40,945 bases of DNA. It comes from Ruminococcus sp. (lineage in GTDB: Bacteria; Bacillota; Clostridia; Oscillospirales; Ruminococcaceae). The notes under the pieces are model-generated. The model saw only the letters and a list, made by a program, of their open reading frames with translations, was not told where the DNA came from and searched no databases. The stretch lies in contig JAJQIH010000034.1 of NCBI GenBank assembly GCA_021199305.1, positions 1-40,945 on the forward strand, given 5' to 3'. Made by a program: the position numbers and the translations under genes. This document shows positions 32,670-40,761 of the stretch, piece after piece. Each line of letters starts with the position of its first letter. Within the stretch, counting starts at the first letter, position 1.

Positions 32670-33464
32670 GTTGTTTTCGCTACTGTATTTCATCTGTAAT
32701 AATCTCGCTACCGAGAACATAAACAAAATTATGCTTATCCATTGAGAGGTTGAAAGCTCAAAAAGCTCTCCTCTTATTTCGTCGCCTCTGAAAAATTCAA
32801 GGATAAATCTCACGACAGGGTAAATAAGCATATAAACGTAAATAAGCTTACCCTCCATTATTCCCTTTCGGAACAGATACAAGATCACTAAGAATATCAA
32901 GAGATTACAGCCTGCTTCTATAAGCTGAATCGGTATGCGTGTAACGCCGTTTATGTCGGGGTTTACCGTATTGTTGGTTATCTTAAAGCCCCAGCTCCAC
33001 TCAATTCCATAACAGCAGCCGCCAAAGAAGCAGCCTACTCTTCCGAAAACGTGAAAAAGTGGAATCGCAATGCTCAGCATATCAAACGCAAGCGGGCGGT
33101 TTATTGTCTTGAAAATCTTCGTGTAAAGAAATACTCCAAAGCAAGCTCCTAAAAAGCCGCCGTAGAAAACCATTCCGCCGAACATATTTATAAAAATCGT
33201 CAAAGCTGTTGAAAAGTCAAGTCCTATTACGCTGTCTATCAATGTTCTCGCAAATCTTAAATTTGTAAGTCCGAAAACTATATGACTTCCCAATAAAAGT
33301 CCTCCGACTGTAAAAAGGCAAAGAATTATATAATCCTCATAAGCTATTTTCTCACGGCGCTTTGAAACAAAAAACGCTGTGAAAAAGCTCACAAACATCC
33401 CCACCAGGGCAATAACTGAATATGTGCCTATTTGCCTTCCAAAAATTTCTATCACAGGATACAT
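32655..33464 (-). CDS. lgt: Prolipoprotein diacylglyceryl transferase
   Basis: A 269-residue membrane enzyme that adds diacylglycerol from phosphatidylglycerol to the lipobox cysteine of prolipoproteins, the first step of lipoprotein maturation. About seven helices are visible. The signature HVFGRVGCFFGGCCYG (about 130-145) contains the conserved Arg of the Lgt motif, and the N-terminal IGTYSVIALVGM and ARTLID regions also fit. The start at 33464 follows GGAGG by four bases; the alternative seven codons upstream would place that site inside the gene. Its stop codon lies in the loop of the 30-bp repeat hairpin. A terminator-like hairpin (33486-33511) lies just upstream of the ribosome binding site. 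Confidence 0.93.
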   Translation of the reverse strand: MYPVIEIFGRQIGTYSVIALVGMFVSFFTAFFVSKRREKIAYEDYIILCLFTVGGLLLGSHIVFGLTNLRFARTLIDSVIGLDFSTALTIFINMFGGMVFYGGFLGACFGVFLYTKIFKTINRPLAFDMLSIAIPLFHVFGRVGCFFGGCCYGIEWSWGFKITNNTVNPDINGVTRIPIQLIEAGCNLLIFLVILYLFRKGIMEGKLIYVYMLIYPVVRFILEFFRGDEIRGELFELSTSQWISIILFMFSVARLLQMKYSSENNKSAA

Positions 33465-33473
33465 ATTACCTCC

Positions 33474-33511
33474 GCAAAAAATCAACAGCCAATCTGACTA
33501 CAAATTGGCTG
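33474..33511 (-). terminator. Terminator-like hairpin in front of lgt
   Basis: CAGCCAAT (33486-33493) pairs with ATTGGCTG (33504-33511) around ten bases; on the minus strand a T-rich tract (TTGATTTTTT) follows. It ends the DUF4190-like gene at 33544 but sits only about ten bases before the lgt ribosome binding site. Confidence 0.7.
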
Positions 33512-33543
33512 CTAAGATTTTAAATCAATTAAGGGTTGGTTTA

Positions 33544-33858
33544 TTAGTAAAGTGTGCTAAGACCAGCTGCTGTATCTGCTGCAGCACAAACTGCACAGCT
33601 GCCGCAAATAGTGCATGAGAACAAACCAATTGCAGAAAGAACTACACCAATAATTGAAAGAACAAGACCTGCTGTTGCCAAACCTGTTGGTGCTCCAGCT
33701 GCCTTAGCCTTCTTGCTGCCCATAACTGCAAGTATGATACCTACGACACCGCAAATTACTGTAACGATGTTAAAATACGGTACCCAGAAGAATACGATAG
33801 ATACGATACCCAAAACTAACGCAGTTGCAGACATACCCTTTCCTGTGCTTTGATTCAT
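33544..33858 (-). CDS. Small DUF4190-type membrane protein
   Basis: A 104-residue protein with two hydrophobic hairpins (about 10-48 and 60-90) separated by GSKKAKAAGAPTGLATAGLVL, the pattern of the DUF4190 family. Function is unknown. The C-terminus is cysteine-rich (CTICGSCAVCAA), which is odd for a small membrane protein and may be lipid-modified or bind metal; I cannot tell. The start follows AAGGAGG by eight bases. It lies 88 bases downstream of a second DUF4190-type gene and looks like a diverged tandem duplicate that lost its N-terminal zinc ribbon. Confidence 0.8.
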   Translation of the reverse strand: MNQSTGKGMSATALVLGIVSIVFFWVPYFNIVTVICGVVGIILAVMGSKKAKAAGAPTGLATAGLVLSIIGVVLSAIGLFSCTICGSCAVCAAADTAAGLSTLY

Positions 33859-33893
33859 AAGAAAGACCTCCTTAAAAATGTGTATCTAAAATA

Positions 33894-33932
33894 AAGCGTA
33901 GCCTTTTATATCCAAACGCTTTAACTACGCTT
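33894..33932 (-). terminator. Possible terminator between the two DUF4190-type genes
   Basis: AAGCGTAG (33894-33901) pairs with CTACGCTT (33925-33932), and an alternative pairing uses ACGCTTT inside the loop. On the minus strand TTTATTTT follows. It may reduce rather than stop read-through into the smaller gene. Confidence 0.45.
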
Positions 33933-33946
33933 AATTTTCAAAGATG

Positions 33947-34417
33947 TTATATCATACTATAGAATAAACCCGTTCCAGCTGCGCAGGAAATAATAGATAT
34001 AAGTACCAAAGCGGCTCCAACAATACCAATTACAAGTCCTGCAATTGCCATTCCTTTACCTCTTTGTGGGATTCCCTGCTGTACGTTTTTGTTGATCTGC
34101 ATCAAGCCGATAGCCGAAAGGATAAGTCCGACAATACTTGAAATACCACAAATAAAAAGCGATACTAACGATACAACAAAACCTGCTACTGCAAGACCGT
34201 TAAGCTTTCCCTCCGGGTAAACTCCCGGCTGCTGGTACTGCTGATACTGCTGATAATCTGGCTGAACTGGCTGAGCTGGCTGTGTTGGCTGATACTCGTT
34301 AAACTGTGGCTCAGATGAAGCTGTTACGTCAGGCTCCTCTGCAACTGTAGTTCCGCAATTCGGGCAAAAAGCCGCAGCGTCTTCAATTTGCGCTCCGCAA
34401 TTCTTACAAAATTTCAT
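33947..34417 (-). CDS. Zinc-ribbon DUF4190-type membrane protein
   Basis: A 156-residue protein with an N-terminal zinc ribbon, C4-x2-C7 and C18-x2-C21 (FCKNCG and FCPNCG). A Gln/Pro/Tyr-rich flexible linker (about 33-68, with repeated QPAQPVQP and QQYQQY) leads to two hydrophobic segments (about 76-102 and 122-150) of DUF4190 type. The conserved GLAVAGFVVSLVSLF and GKGMAIAGLVIGIVG halves match the small downstream protein. The ribbon should lie in the cytoplasm. No function is known. The start follows AAGGAGG by eight bases, and a strong consensus promoter lies about 155 bases upstream. Confidence 0.85.
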   Translation of the reverse strand: MKFCKNCGAQIEDAAAFCPNCGTTVAEEPDVTASSEPQFNEYQPTQPAQPVQPDYQQYQQYQQPGVYPEGKLNGLAVAGFVVSLVSLFICGISSIVGLILSAIGLMQINKNVQQGIPQRGKGMAIAGLVIGIVGAALVLISIISCAAGTGLFYSMI

Positions 34418-34575
34418 AAAAATCCTCCTTGTGTAATTTTAGCGGGTTCCTTTTAAAAACGTTTGATGAAAACGCCTTTAAAATATATGCTCAAAAAAGT
34501 CTTTTCAGTATATTTTTAATCGTATGATCCGCTGAAATTCCACAAATATCACACAATCGCCTACATACTATCACA

Positions 34576-34605
34576 ATTATAACACACTGTTGAGTAGGTT
34601 GTCAA
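34576..34605 (-). promoter_or_regulatory. Consensus promoter of the zinc-ribbon DUF4190 gene
   Basis: On the minus strand a perfect TTGACA (34605-34600), 18 bases, and a perfect TATAAT (34581-34576). It should be strong and constitutive unless a regulator acts in the long leader. Confidence 0.75.
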
Positions 34606-34761
34606 TACAATTTCGCCGAAAAACGCAAAAACCAGACAATTTTGACTTATTTTGTCGGGTTATTTTACATATATTTTGCTTTTGGGTTACTTATTTGATT
34701 TACTTGTTAAAGGCTTGTTGGGTCAAGCGGCTGAGATTGACCTTCGTCGACCATTTTAAAC

Positions 34762-34798
34762 AAAAGTACACCCCAGCCGCCAAGCGGTTGGAGCGTAC
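34762..34798 (-). terminator. Terminator of the hrcA-grpE-dnaK-dnaJ operon
   Basis: On the minus strand a 15-pair stem (34798-34784 with 34780-34766, one mismatch and two G-U pairs) with loop TTG is followed by TTTTGTTT. It lies 37 bases after the dnaJ stop. Confidence 0.85.
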
Positions 34799-34835
34799 AT
34801 AAATCTCTGTAATTTTAAATTCTGCCCGGGTCGTT

Positions 34836-35993
34836 TTATTTAAACATATCCTTTAGCTTTGAGAAGAAGGTTTCCCGTTTCTGGTAATTTTTATCGCCAA
34901 GAGATTTATCAAACTCTCTCAGCTTATGTTCCTGCTCCTTGTTTAAGTTCTTAGGAATTTCAACGACTGCACGCACATAATGATCGCCGTAGTCGGATCT
35001 GTTAAGCCGTTTGATTCCCTTGCCCTTAAGCCTGAAAACAGTATTCGTCTGCGTTCCTGCAGGGATATTGTACTTTACCTTTCCGCTGATTGTCGGAACT
35101 GTAATTTCGTCGCCCAAGGTCGCCTGAGCATAAGTAATAGGAATTTCCGTCCAGACATCAAAGCCGTCACGCTCGAACATTTTGTCACTCTTTACGTAAA
35201 CGGTTACGTTTAAGTCGCCGTTCGGTCCGCCGTTGGTACCGCAATCACCAGCTCCTGAAACTCTGAGCGTCTGTCCGTTGTCGATTCCTGCTGGGATTTC
35301 AATCTCTCTTGTCGAAGCGTTTCTGATGCTTCCTCTTCCTGAACAGGTCGGACAAGGCTTTTCGATAATTTTTCCCTTGCCGCCACACCTTGAGCAAACC
35401 TGCTCGCTGGTTATTGCGCCAAATGGAGTTCTCTGCTGAACCTGAACTCTACCGCTTCCGTGACAATCAGGACAAGACTTTGCGGAAGTTCCCTTCTCGC
35501 AGCCTGTTCCGTTACAGTCGGGGCATTTTTCAAGTCTGTTGACTCTTACACTTATTCTCTTGCCCTTGCAGGCTTCCATAAATTCTATCGTAACGCTTGC
35601 GGAAATATCCTGTCCTCTTCTCGGTGCGTTGGCGTTAGAACGCCTTGAAGACGAGCCGCCAAAGCCGCCGCCGAAAAAGCCCTCGAAGATGTCGTTTAAA
35701 TCTCCAAAGCCGCTGAATCCGCCGAAGCCTCCTGCTCCTGCGTCGCCAGCGCCGAAGTTCGGGTCTACTCCTGCGTGTCCGTATTGGTCGTATCTTGCTC
35801 TCTTTTCAGGATCTGAAAGCACCTCGTAAGCTTCGTTTGCCTCTTTAAACTTCTCCTCGCAATCCTTATCTCCGGGATGGAGGTCGGGGTGATACTGCTT
35901 GGCAAGCTTTCTGAACGCTTTTTTCAGCTCTTCTTCGGTAGCTCCCTTTGAAACGCCCAGGACCTCATAATAATCTCGTTTTTGTTCTGCCAT
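34836..35993 (-). CDS. dnaJ: Chaperone DnaJ
   Basis: A 385-residue DnaJ (Hsp40, type I), co-chaperone that delivers substrates to DnaK and stimulates its ATPase. The J domain (about 3-70) has the HPD motif in [10 protein letters not shown] Gly/Phe-rich region (about 75-125) follows, then the zinc domain with four CxxCxGxG repeats ([32 protein letters not shown]), and the C-terminal peptide-binding domains. The start at 35993 (MAEQKR) has AAGGAG eight bases upstream and is preferred to a start three codons earlier. It is the last gene of the operon, 130 bases after dnaK, with a hairpin in between and a terminator beyond. Confidence 0.97.
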   Translation of the reverse strand: MAEQKRDYYEVLGVSKGATEEELKKAFRKLAKQYHPDLHPGDKDCEEKFKEANEAYEVLSDPEKRARYDQYGHAGVDPNFGAGDAGAGGFGGFSGFGDLNDIFEGFFGGGFGGSSSRRSNANAPRRGQDISASVTIEFMEACKGKRISVRVNRLEKCPDCNGTGCEKGTSAKSCPDCHGSGRVQVQQRTPFGAITSEQVCSRCGGKGKIIEKPCPTCSGRGSIRNASTREIEIPAGIDNGQTLRVSGAGDCGTNGGPNGDLNVTVYVKSDKMFERDGFDVWTEIPITYAQATLGDEITVPTISGKVKYNIPAGTQTNTVFRLKGKGIKRLNRSDYGDHYVRAVVEIPKNLNKEQEHKLREFDKSLGDKNYQKRETFFSKLKDMFK

Positions 35994-36082
35994 AAAAACC
36001 ACTCCTTCGTCCTCGCAAGTTACCGCTCAGTTTGTTTTCCAGACATAGCTGTTCTACCGCCGTTTATCTTGACAAGGACAGT

Positions 36083-36109
36083 CCTCTGCCCCGAAAATCA
36101 GAGCAGAGG
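36083..36109 (-). other. Hairpin between dnaK and dnaJ
   Basis: CCTCTGC (36083-36089) pairs with GCAGAGG (36103-36109) around 13 bases in the 130-base dnaK-dnaJ gap. No T-run follows on the minus strand, so it is more likely an mRNA stability or processing element than a terminator. Confidence 0.4.
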
Positions 36110-36123
36110 TGTTCTTTGAAAAT

Positions 36124-37956
36124 TTATTCAGCGTCTGTAAAATCAGTGTCGATTACATCATCATCTTTTTTAGATGAAGTATCAGCTGAGCTTGCGCCTT
36201 CAGCACTCTGAGCTTCTGCAGCCGCCTGGCTATAAACCTTTGAAGCTACGCCCTGGAACTCTGTTTCAAGCTCTTTTTGCTTGTTCTTGATGTCTTCGAT
36301 GTCAGTTCCCTTTAAAGCTTCCTTCAAAGCGTCAATCTTAGCCTGAACGGATGCCTTTTCGTTAGCGTCTACCTTGTCGCCAAACTCGCCGAGCGCCTTT
36401 TCAACCTGGAATACCATCTGGTCTGCGCCGTTTCTTGTATCAACCTCATCCTTTTTCTTCTTGTCCTCAGCAGCAAAAGCTTCAGCTTCCTTAACAGCCT
36501 TGTCAATGTCCTCCTTGGACATATTTGTTGAAGCTGTGATGCTGATATCCTGCTCCTTGCCAGTTCCTAAGTCCTTAGCAGAAACGTGAACGATTCCGTT
36601 AGCGTCGATGTCGAAGGTAACCTCAATCTGTGGTACTCCTCTTGGAGCTGGAGCAATTCCGTCAAGACGGAACATACCGAGCTGCTTATTGTCCTTAGCG
36701 AACTCTCTTTCGCCCTGAAGAATGTTGATATCAACTGCTGACTGATTGTCTGCTGCTGTTGAGAAGATCTGAGACTTCTTGGTTGGGATAGTTGTATTTC
36801 TTTCGATAATCTTTGTGCAAACGCCGCCCATTGTTTCAAGTCCGAGTGAAAGCGGTGTAACATCGAGAAGCAAAAGTCCGTCCTTTACATCTCCTGCTAA
36901 AATTCCGCCCTGAATTGCAGCACCCATAGCTACGCACTCGTCAGGGTTAATTCCCTTGAACGGCTCCTTGCCGATAATCTTCTTTACAGCCTCCTGAACG
37001 GCTGGTATTCTTGAAGAACCACCAACCATCAGAACCTTGCTAAGGTCGGAGGTTGAAAGACCCGAATCTGAAAGCGCCTGCTTAACAGGTCCCATTGTAG
37101 CTTCTACAAGGTCGCTTGTAAGCTCGTTGAACTTAGCCTGAGAAAGAGTTAAATCCAAGTGCTTTGGTCCTGTCGCGTCTGCTGTAATAAACGGCAGGCT
37201 GATGCTTGAGGTAGCGGTTGAAGAAAGCTCAATCTTAGCCTTTTCAGCAGCTTCCTTTAATCTCTGCATTGCCATTTTATCGCCTGAAAGGTCAATTCCC
37301 TCTGCTGACTTGAATTCGCCAATCATCCAGTCGATAATTCTCTGGTCGAAGTCGTCGCCGCCTAAACGGTTGTTACCAGCTGTTGCTAAAACCTCTGTAA
37401 CTCCATCGCCCATTTCGATAATTGAAACGTCGAAGGTTCCGCCGCCGAGGTCATAAACCATTACCTTCTGGTCGTCCTCTTTATCAATTCCATAAGAAAG
37501 GGCAGCAGCAGTAGGCTCGTTGATAATTCTCTTGACATTAAGTCCTGCGATCTGACCTGCATCCTTGGTTGCCTGACGCTGAGCGTCTGTAAAGTAAGCA
37601 GGAACTGTAATTACTGCCTCCGTTACCTTTTCACCTAGGTAGCTTTCTGCGTCTGACTTCAGCTTTTGCAAAACCATTGCGGAAATTTCCTGTGGTGTGT
37701 AATCCTTTCCGCCCATTTTTGCCTTATAGTCGCTTCCCATATGTCTCTTAATGGAAATTACTGTGTTATCAAAATTTGTAACTGCCTGTCTTTTAGCAAC
37801 CTGACCTACAAGTCTGTCGCCTGTCTTTGAAACTCCTACTACAGACGGAGTTGTTCTTGCGCCTTCGCTGTTAGGGATAACTACTGCTTCTCCACCCTCC
37901 ATAACAGCAACGCACGAGTTTGTAGTTCCTAAATCAATACCAATAATCTTTGCCAT
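36124..37956 (-). CDS. dnaK: Chaperone DnaK
   Basis: A 610-residue Hsp70. The ATPase domain (about 1-360) begins [14 protein letters not shown] and contains [26 protein letters not shown] and [14 protein letters not shown]. The linker DVLLLD variant here is [14 protein letters not shown], leading to the substrate domain and a helical lid. The C-terminal tail is Ala/Ser/Asp-rich and ends [11 protein letters not shown], typical of bacterial DnaK. The length fits Gram-positive DnaK, which lacks about 20 residues found in E. coli. It works with GrpE and DnaJ, both encoded in the same operon, and should be heat-inducible through HrcA. Confidence 0.98.
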   Translation of the reverse strand: MAKIIGIDLGTTNSCVAVMEGGEAVVIPNSEGARTTPSVVGVSKTGDRLVGQVAKRQAVTNFDNTVISIKRHMGSDYKAKMGGKDYTPQEISAMVLQKLKSDAESYLGEKVTEAVITVPAYFTDAQRQATKDAGQIAGLNVKRIINEPTAAALSYGIDKEDDQKVMVYDLGGGTFDVSIIEMGDGVTEVLATAGNNRLGGDDFDQRIIDWMIGEFKSAEGIDLSGDKMAMQRLKEAAEKAKIELSSTATSSISLPFITADATGPKHLDLTLSQAKFNELTSDLVEATMGPVKQALSDSGLSTSDLSKVLMVGGSSRIPAVQEAVKKIIGKEPFKGINPDECVAMGAAIQGGILAGDVKDGLLLLDVTPLSLGLETMGGVCTKIIERNTTIPTKKSQIFSTAADNQSAVDINILQGEREFAKDNKQLGMFRLDGIAPAPRGVPQIEVTFDIDANGIVHVSAKDLGTGKEQDISITASTNMSKEDIDKAVKEAEAFAAEDKKKKDEVDTRNGADQMVFQVEKALGEFGDKVDANEKASVQAKIDALKEALKGTDIEDIKNKQKELETEFQGVASKVYSQAAAEAQSAEGASSADTSSKKDDDVIDTDFTDAE

Positions 37957-38003
37957 AATAATCCATTCCTTTCAATTATTTAAAACTATTCTTGTGTACT
38001 CTT

Positions 38004-38561
38004 TTACGGATTTGCAACCACAACCATTGCATATCTCAAAACCTTGTCGCCAATCCTGTAGCCCTTCTGAAAAACCTGTGCTACTTCGTTTTCGCCCAGA
38101 TCCTCGTCCTCAATCTGATTTACTGCGTTTGCAACATTCGGATCAAACTTTTCACCCAGAGGATTTATCTCCTCGATTCCAAGATTTTTCAAAACGTCGC
38201 CAAACTGCTTGAAAATCATTTCGATTCCTGCCTTATAGGTTTCGTCCTGCGTCTGCGCCGAAAGCGCTCGCTCAAAGTTGTCAATCACAGGTAAAATCTG
38301 AGTAACGGCGTCCGCCTTTGCGGTGGAAATAAGCTCAAGCCTTTCCTTTGCTGTACGCTTTCTGAAGTTGTCGTACTCTGCCATCACTCTGAGGTACTTA
38401 TCCTTTTGCTCGGCAAGCTCCGCTTTTAGCTTTTCCTCCTCAGTCAGGCTTTCTTCTGCAGACTCCTCCTTATCAGGCTCCGTCTTTGGTTTTTCCTCTG
38501 ATTCCTCCTTTGGCTCATCAACAGTTTCTTCTAAATCCTTCTTTTCCTTGTTTTCTTCCAT
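38004..38561 (-). CDS. grpE: Nucleotide exchange factor GrpE
   Basis: A 185-residue GrpE, the nucleotide exchange factor of DnaK. A highly acidic, disordered N-terminus of about 60 residues precedes a long coiled coil (about 55-110, with KDKYLRVMAEYDNFRKRTAKE) and the C-terminal beta domain with the signature GIEEINPLGEKFDPNVANAV and VFQKGYRIGDKVLRYAMVVVA. The start is uncertain: the ATG at 38561 has AAAGG ten bases upstream, while an in-frame ATG at 38579 lies four bases after the hrcA stop with only a distant GAGG. The genes are translationally close either way. It lies 47 bases before dnaK. Confidence 0.95.
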   Translation of the reverse strand: MEENKEKKDLEETVDEPKEESEEKPKTEPDKEESAEESLTEEEKLKAELAEQKDKYLRVMAEYDNFRKRTAKERLELISTAKADAVTQILPVIDNFERALSAQTQDETYKAGIEMIFKQFGDVLKNLGIEEINPLGEKFDPNVANAVNQIEDEDLGENEVAQVFQKGYRIGDKVLRYAMVVVANP

Positions 38562-38582
38562 TTCATCACAACCTTTCATACG

Positions 38583-39587
38583 TCATTCTTCATCCTCGTC
38601 CAGCAAGTCCGTGATTTTATTTGTAAAATACTCAAGATAAGGAATAAACTTTGCGTAGTCAAGCCTCATTGGACCTATAAGTCCAAGTGTGCCCGCAGGT
38701 TTTCCGTTTCTCTTGTATTGAGATGAAATAAAGCTTGAATTGTTGATTACAAAGCTGTCGTTCTCGTTTGAAAACATTACACGAAGTCCGGAAAAAGTAT
38801 CCTCGACAAGCCTTGTTATTTCCTCCTTGTCGTTGATGAACTCGATAATCTCGTTCTGGTTAAAATCACTGCAACGTAGAAGATTATCGGCTCCCTTTAA
38901 GGAAATCTTTTTCATTTTCATTTCGTGTGACATCTTGTAAATTTCTGCGAACAGCGGCGTCAGCGTCATCATATACGTTCCTAATGCTGTGTGAAGCTTT
39001 TCCAGCATTTCGTCCGAAAGCTCATCAACACTCACGCCCTCAAGGTTCTCATGCAAAAAGTTTGAGAAAAACTCTAGCTGCTCGTTCGTTAAATCGAACT
39101 GGAGCCTGCACACCTTATTTTGAATATCTCCGTTCGACGTTATCAGCAGCAGGACGTACATCCTTTTTCCTGTTGGAATTACCTCAACCTTTGTAATTAC
39201 TGAAAACTTCGGCGTTTCGCTTGCAACTACTGTTGCGCACTTAGTAATCTCCGCTAAGGCGTTGGAAGCTGATTCGACAATCACATCTTCCGTCAGCTGC
39301 TCGGTCGGGAACATCGAATCAATCAAAGCCTTTTCCTCTTCCGACAAGGGGTTGGTTTGCATCAGCGTATCTACATACAGCCTATAGCCCTTATACGTCG
39401 GAACTCTTCCGGCAGAGGTATGAGGCTGTTCAAGATAACCTTGTTTTTCCAGCTCCGCCATCTCGTTTCTTATTGTTGCGGAAGAAGCGTTGATGTGTTT
39501 TACTATCGCCTTTGAACCTATCGGCTCGCCCGTTACTATATATTCATCTACAATAGCTGAGAGGATTTTTAATTTCCTCGAATCCAC
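38583..39587 (-). CDS. hrcA: Heat-inducible transcription repressor HrcA
   Basis: A 334-residue HrcA repressor, which binds CIRCE and needs the GroEL chaperonin for activity in characterised species. The N-terminal winged helix is RKLKILSAIVDEYIVTGEPIG followed by SSATIRNEMAELEKQGYLEQPHTSAGRVPT, a strong family signature. The C-terminal part includes GTLGLIGPMRLDYAKFIPYLEYF. The start is GTG at 39587 with AAAGGAGG seven bases upstream; an earlier in-frame GTG at 39608 precedes that site and is rejected. A perfect CIRCE lies 38 bases upstream, so it controls its own operon. It is first in hrcA-grpE-dnaK-dnaJ, the usual Gram-positive order. Confidence 0.97.
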   Translation of the reverse strand: MDSRKLKILSAIVDEYIVTGEPIGSKAIVKHINASSATIRNEMAELEKQGYLEQPHTSAGRVPTYKGYRLYVDTLMQTNPLSEEEKALIDSMFPTEQLTEDVIVESASNALAEITKCATVVASETPKFSVITKVEVIPTGKRMYVLLLITSNGDIQNKVCRLQFDLTNEQLEFFSNFLHENLEGVSVDELSDEMLEKLHTALGTYMMTLTPLFAEIYKMSHEMKMKKISLKGADNLLRCSDFNQNEIIEFINDKEEITRLVEDTFSGLRVMFSNENDSFVINNSSFISSQYKRNGKPAGTLGLIGPMRLDYAKFIPYLEYFTNKITDLLDEDEE

Positions 39588-39624
39588 ATCATTACCTCCT
39601 TTTAGCACTTGGATTTCTCCTTTG

Positions 39625-39651
39625 TTAGCACTCTTTCTCCCGGAGTGCTAA
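39625..39651. promoter_or_regulatory. CIRCE operator
   Basis: Perfect inverted repeat TTAGCACTC-N9-GAGTGCTAA, the HrcA-binding site. It lies directly downstream of the -10 box and covers the expected start point. An extra half-site-like TTAGCACT occurs at 39602-39609 in the leader. Confidence 0.97.
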
Positions 39652-39656
39652 ATATA

Positions 39657-39684
39657 ATTATACCCACTTTTTATCATTTGTCAA
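39657..39684 (-). promoter_or_regulatory. Sigma-A promoter of the heat-shock operon
   Basis: On the minus strand consensus TTGACA (39684-39679), 16 bases, consensus TATAAT (39662-39657), followed immediately by CIRCE. Confidence 0.9.
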
Positions 39685-39898
39685 TACCTTTTCACAAAAT
39701 TTTTAAAAAACTTCATTAGGACAGAGAGGGGGACTGAATGCAATCAAGCTTATTTGCGGAGAATCTACTACTTTCTGTTGCTGGCGGCGAGCGTTTTGCG
39801 AAGCATAATGCGTGTCCGCCTAGTGTTAAACGTAGCTTAATGCGTGAGCGAGATTTAATTTTAAACTTTTTATGAACAAGCCGTTATGAGCCGCCATT

Positions 39899-39928
39899 TT
39901 ATAACGATTTTGCACAAAATCGTTATAA
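39899..39928. repeat. 30-bp near-perfect palindrome
   Basis: Two perfectly complementary 14-base arms, TTATAACGATTTTG and CAAAATCGTTATAA, flank a CA centre. It contains TTTTGCACAA, a motif repeated at 39937-39946 and inverted at 39962-39970. It ends 50 bases upstream of the -35 box, as an operator or activator site might. Confidence 0.7.
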
Positions 39929-39937
39929 TTTGGTGGT

Positions 39938-39970
39938 TTTGCACAAGTTTGACTTGAAAATTTGTGCAAA
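39938..39970. repeat. Second inverted repeat, TTTGCACAA/TTGTGCAAA
   Basis: TTTGCACAA (39938-39946) and TTGTGCAAA (39962-39970) with a 15-base spacer, ending seven bases before the -35 box of the promoter at 39978. It shares its core with the neighbouring palindrome. Confidence 0.6.
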
Positions 39971-39977
39971 GTGCCAG

Positions 39978-40005
39978 TTGACAACATCATTCTGGATGGT
40001 AAAAT
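39978..40005 (+). promoter_or_regulatory. Promoter of the gene at 40060
   Basis: Consensus TTGACA (39978-39983), 16 bases, TAAAAT (40000-40005). The leader is about 50 bases and ends in a GGAGGGG ribosome binding site. Confidence 0.7.
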
Positions 40006-40059
40006 AAAAGTAGAAAGCAATATGTTATTTTTAAGATTTTAATAACGGAGGGGATTATT

Positions 40060-40695
40060 ATGAAAACAAAAGCTTCAAAAATAATATTGGCGGTATGTAT
40101 TGTTGTTGTGCTGGTAATTGCGGCAGTAATATTGTTGATAGTTTTTAAGGGTAATAGCAAGGAGGACAACGCAGATAGCATATCTTATGTTGACGGCTTG
40201 TTTATAATTGATTACGACGATTTAAGAGAGGTAGCAGGATCCAACGATTACATATTTGTAGGGCAGGTTATAAGTGAAGGGAAAACCGAAGACGACGAGG
40301 AATTGCCGCTGCCTGTTACGGAGTTTAAAATCAGAGTTGAGGAAAATATAAAGGGCGAGCTTATAACAGATGAAGACATCACAATTTATAAATCGGGCGG
40401 TATTTCGGACGAAACAGGAATGCTTACTCTGTACGAGGATGATTGTATGCCCGAAGCAGGAAACAGATATGTATTTTACGCTTTCGCACAGCCTGACGGA
40501 ACGCTGTTGCTCTCTGGTCCTGTTTCTAATGTTTTGATTGGCAGTGCTGACACACAGGGAGCGAATGCGAGTGATGATTATTCCGAAAATCAGGAATACT
40601 TAGCGGCACTTGACGCATATGAAAATGAAATCGAGAGCGATATTGTAGAACCGTTGACGTGTGAGTATGATGTTGAGGTATATGATAAGGGATAA
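40060..40695 (+). CDS. Membrane-anchored extracytoplasmic protein of unknown function
   Basis: A 211-residue protein with a basic N-terminus and one hydrophobic helix (about 8-29), acting as a membrane anchor; no lipobox cysteine is placed for cleavage. The rest is acidic and probably outside the cell. The segment DLREVAGSNDYIFVGQVIS followed by TEFKIRVEENIKGELITDEDITIYKSGG resembles a small beta-rich module common in secreted Firmicutes proteins (IFVGxV ... xVxxxxKG), for which I know no function. The start follows GGAGGGG by seven bases. It is transcribed alone, with a strong terminator after it and inverted repeats before its promoter, which suggests specific regulation. Confidence 0.8.
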   Translation: MKTKASKIILAVCIVVVLVIAAVILLIVFKGNSKEDNADSISYVDGLFIIDYDDLREVAGSNDYIFVGQVISEGKTEDDEELPLPVTEFKIRVEENIKGELITDEDITIYKSGGISDETGMLTLYEDDCMPEAGNRYVFYAFAQPDGTLLLSGPVSNVLIGSADTQGANASDDYSENQEYLAALDAYENEIESDIVEPLTCEYDVEVYDKG

Positions 40696-40725
40696 GATAA
40701 ATTTACTTTCGATTAACCGCAAAAC

Positions 40726-40761
40726 AGCGGCAGGCTTAGCGCCTGCCGCTTTTTGTTTTTA
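40726..40761 (+). terminator. Intrinsic terminator of the final gene
   Basis: AGCGGCAGGC (40726-40735) pairs perfectly with GCCTGCCGCT (40741-40750) around TTAGC, followed by TTTTTGTTTTT. It lies 30 bases after the stop. The remaining 184 bases of the window contain no gene I can support. Confidence 0.93.

Larger units (their letters stand above)
34418..34835. other. Intergenic region: promoter and heat-shock operon terminator
   Basis: About 420 bases without a gene. It contains the dnaJ-side terminator (34762-34798) and the promoter of the zinc-ribbon gene (34576-34605) with a leader of about 150 bases. I see no structured RNA family in that leader. Confidence 0.6.
39685..40059. other. Intergenic region with palindromes, upstream of the final gene
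   Basis: About 375 bases without a gene between the divergent hrcA operon and the gene at 40060. The left 200 bases show nothing I can name. The right part holds two inverted repeats (39899-39928, 39938-39970) and a promoter (39978-40005). Confidence 0.6.

Noticed and set aside
34690-34800. Possible small RNA or riboswitch after dnaJ
   Set aside because: The main structure is explained as the operon terminator at 34762-34798; no recognised riboswitch core is visible.
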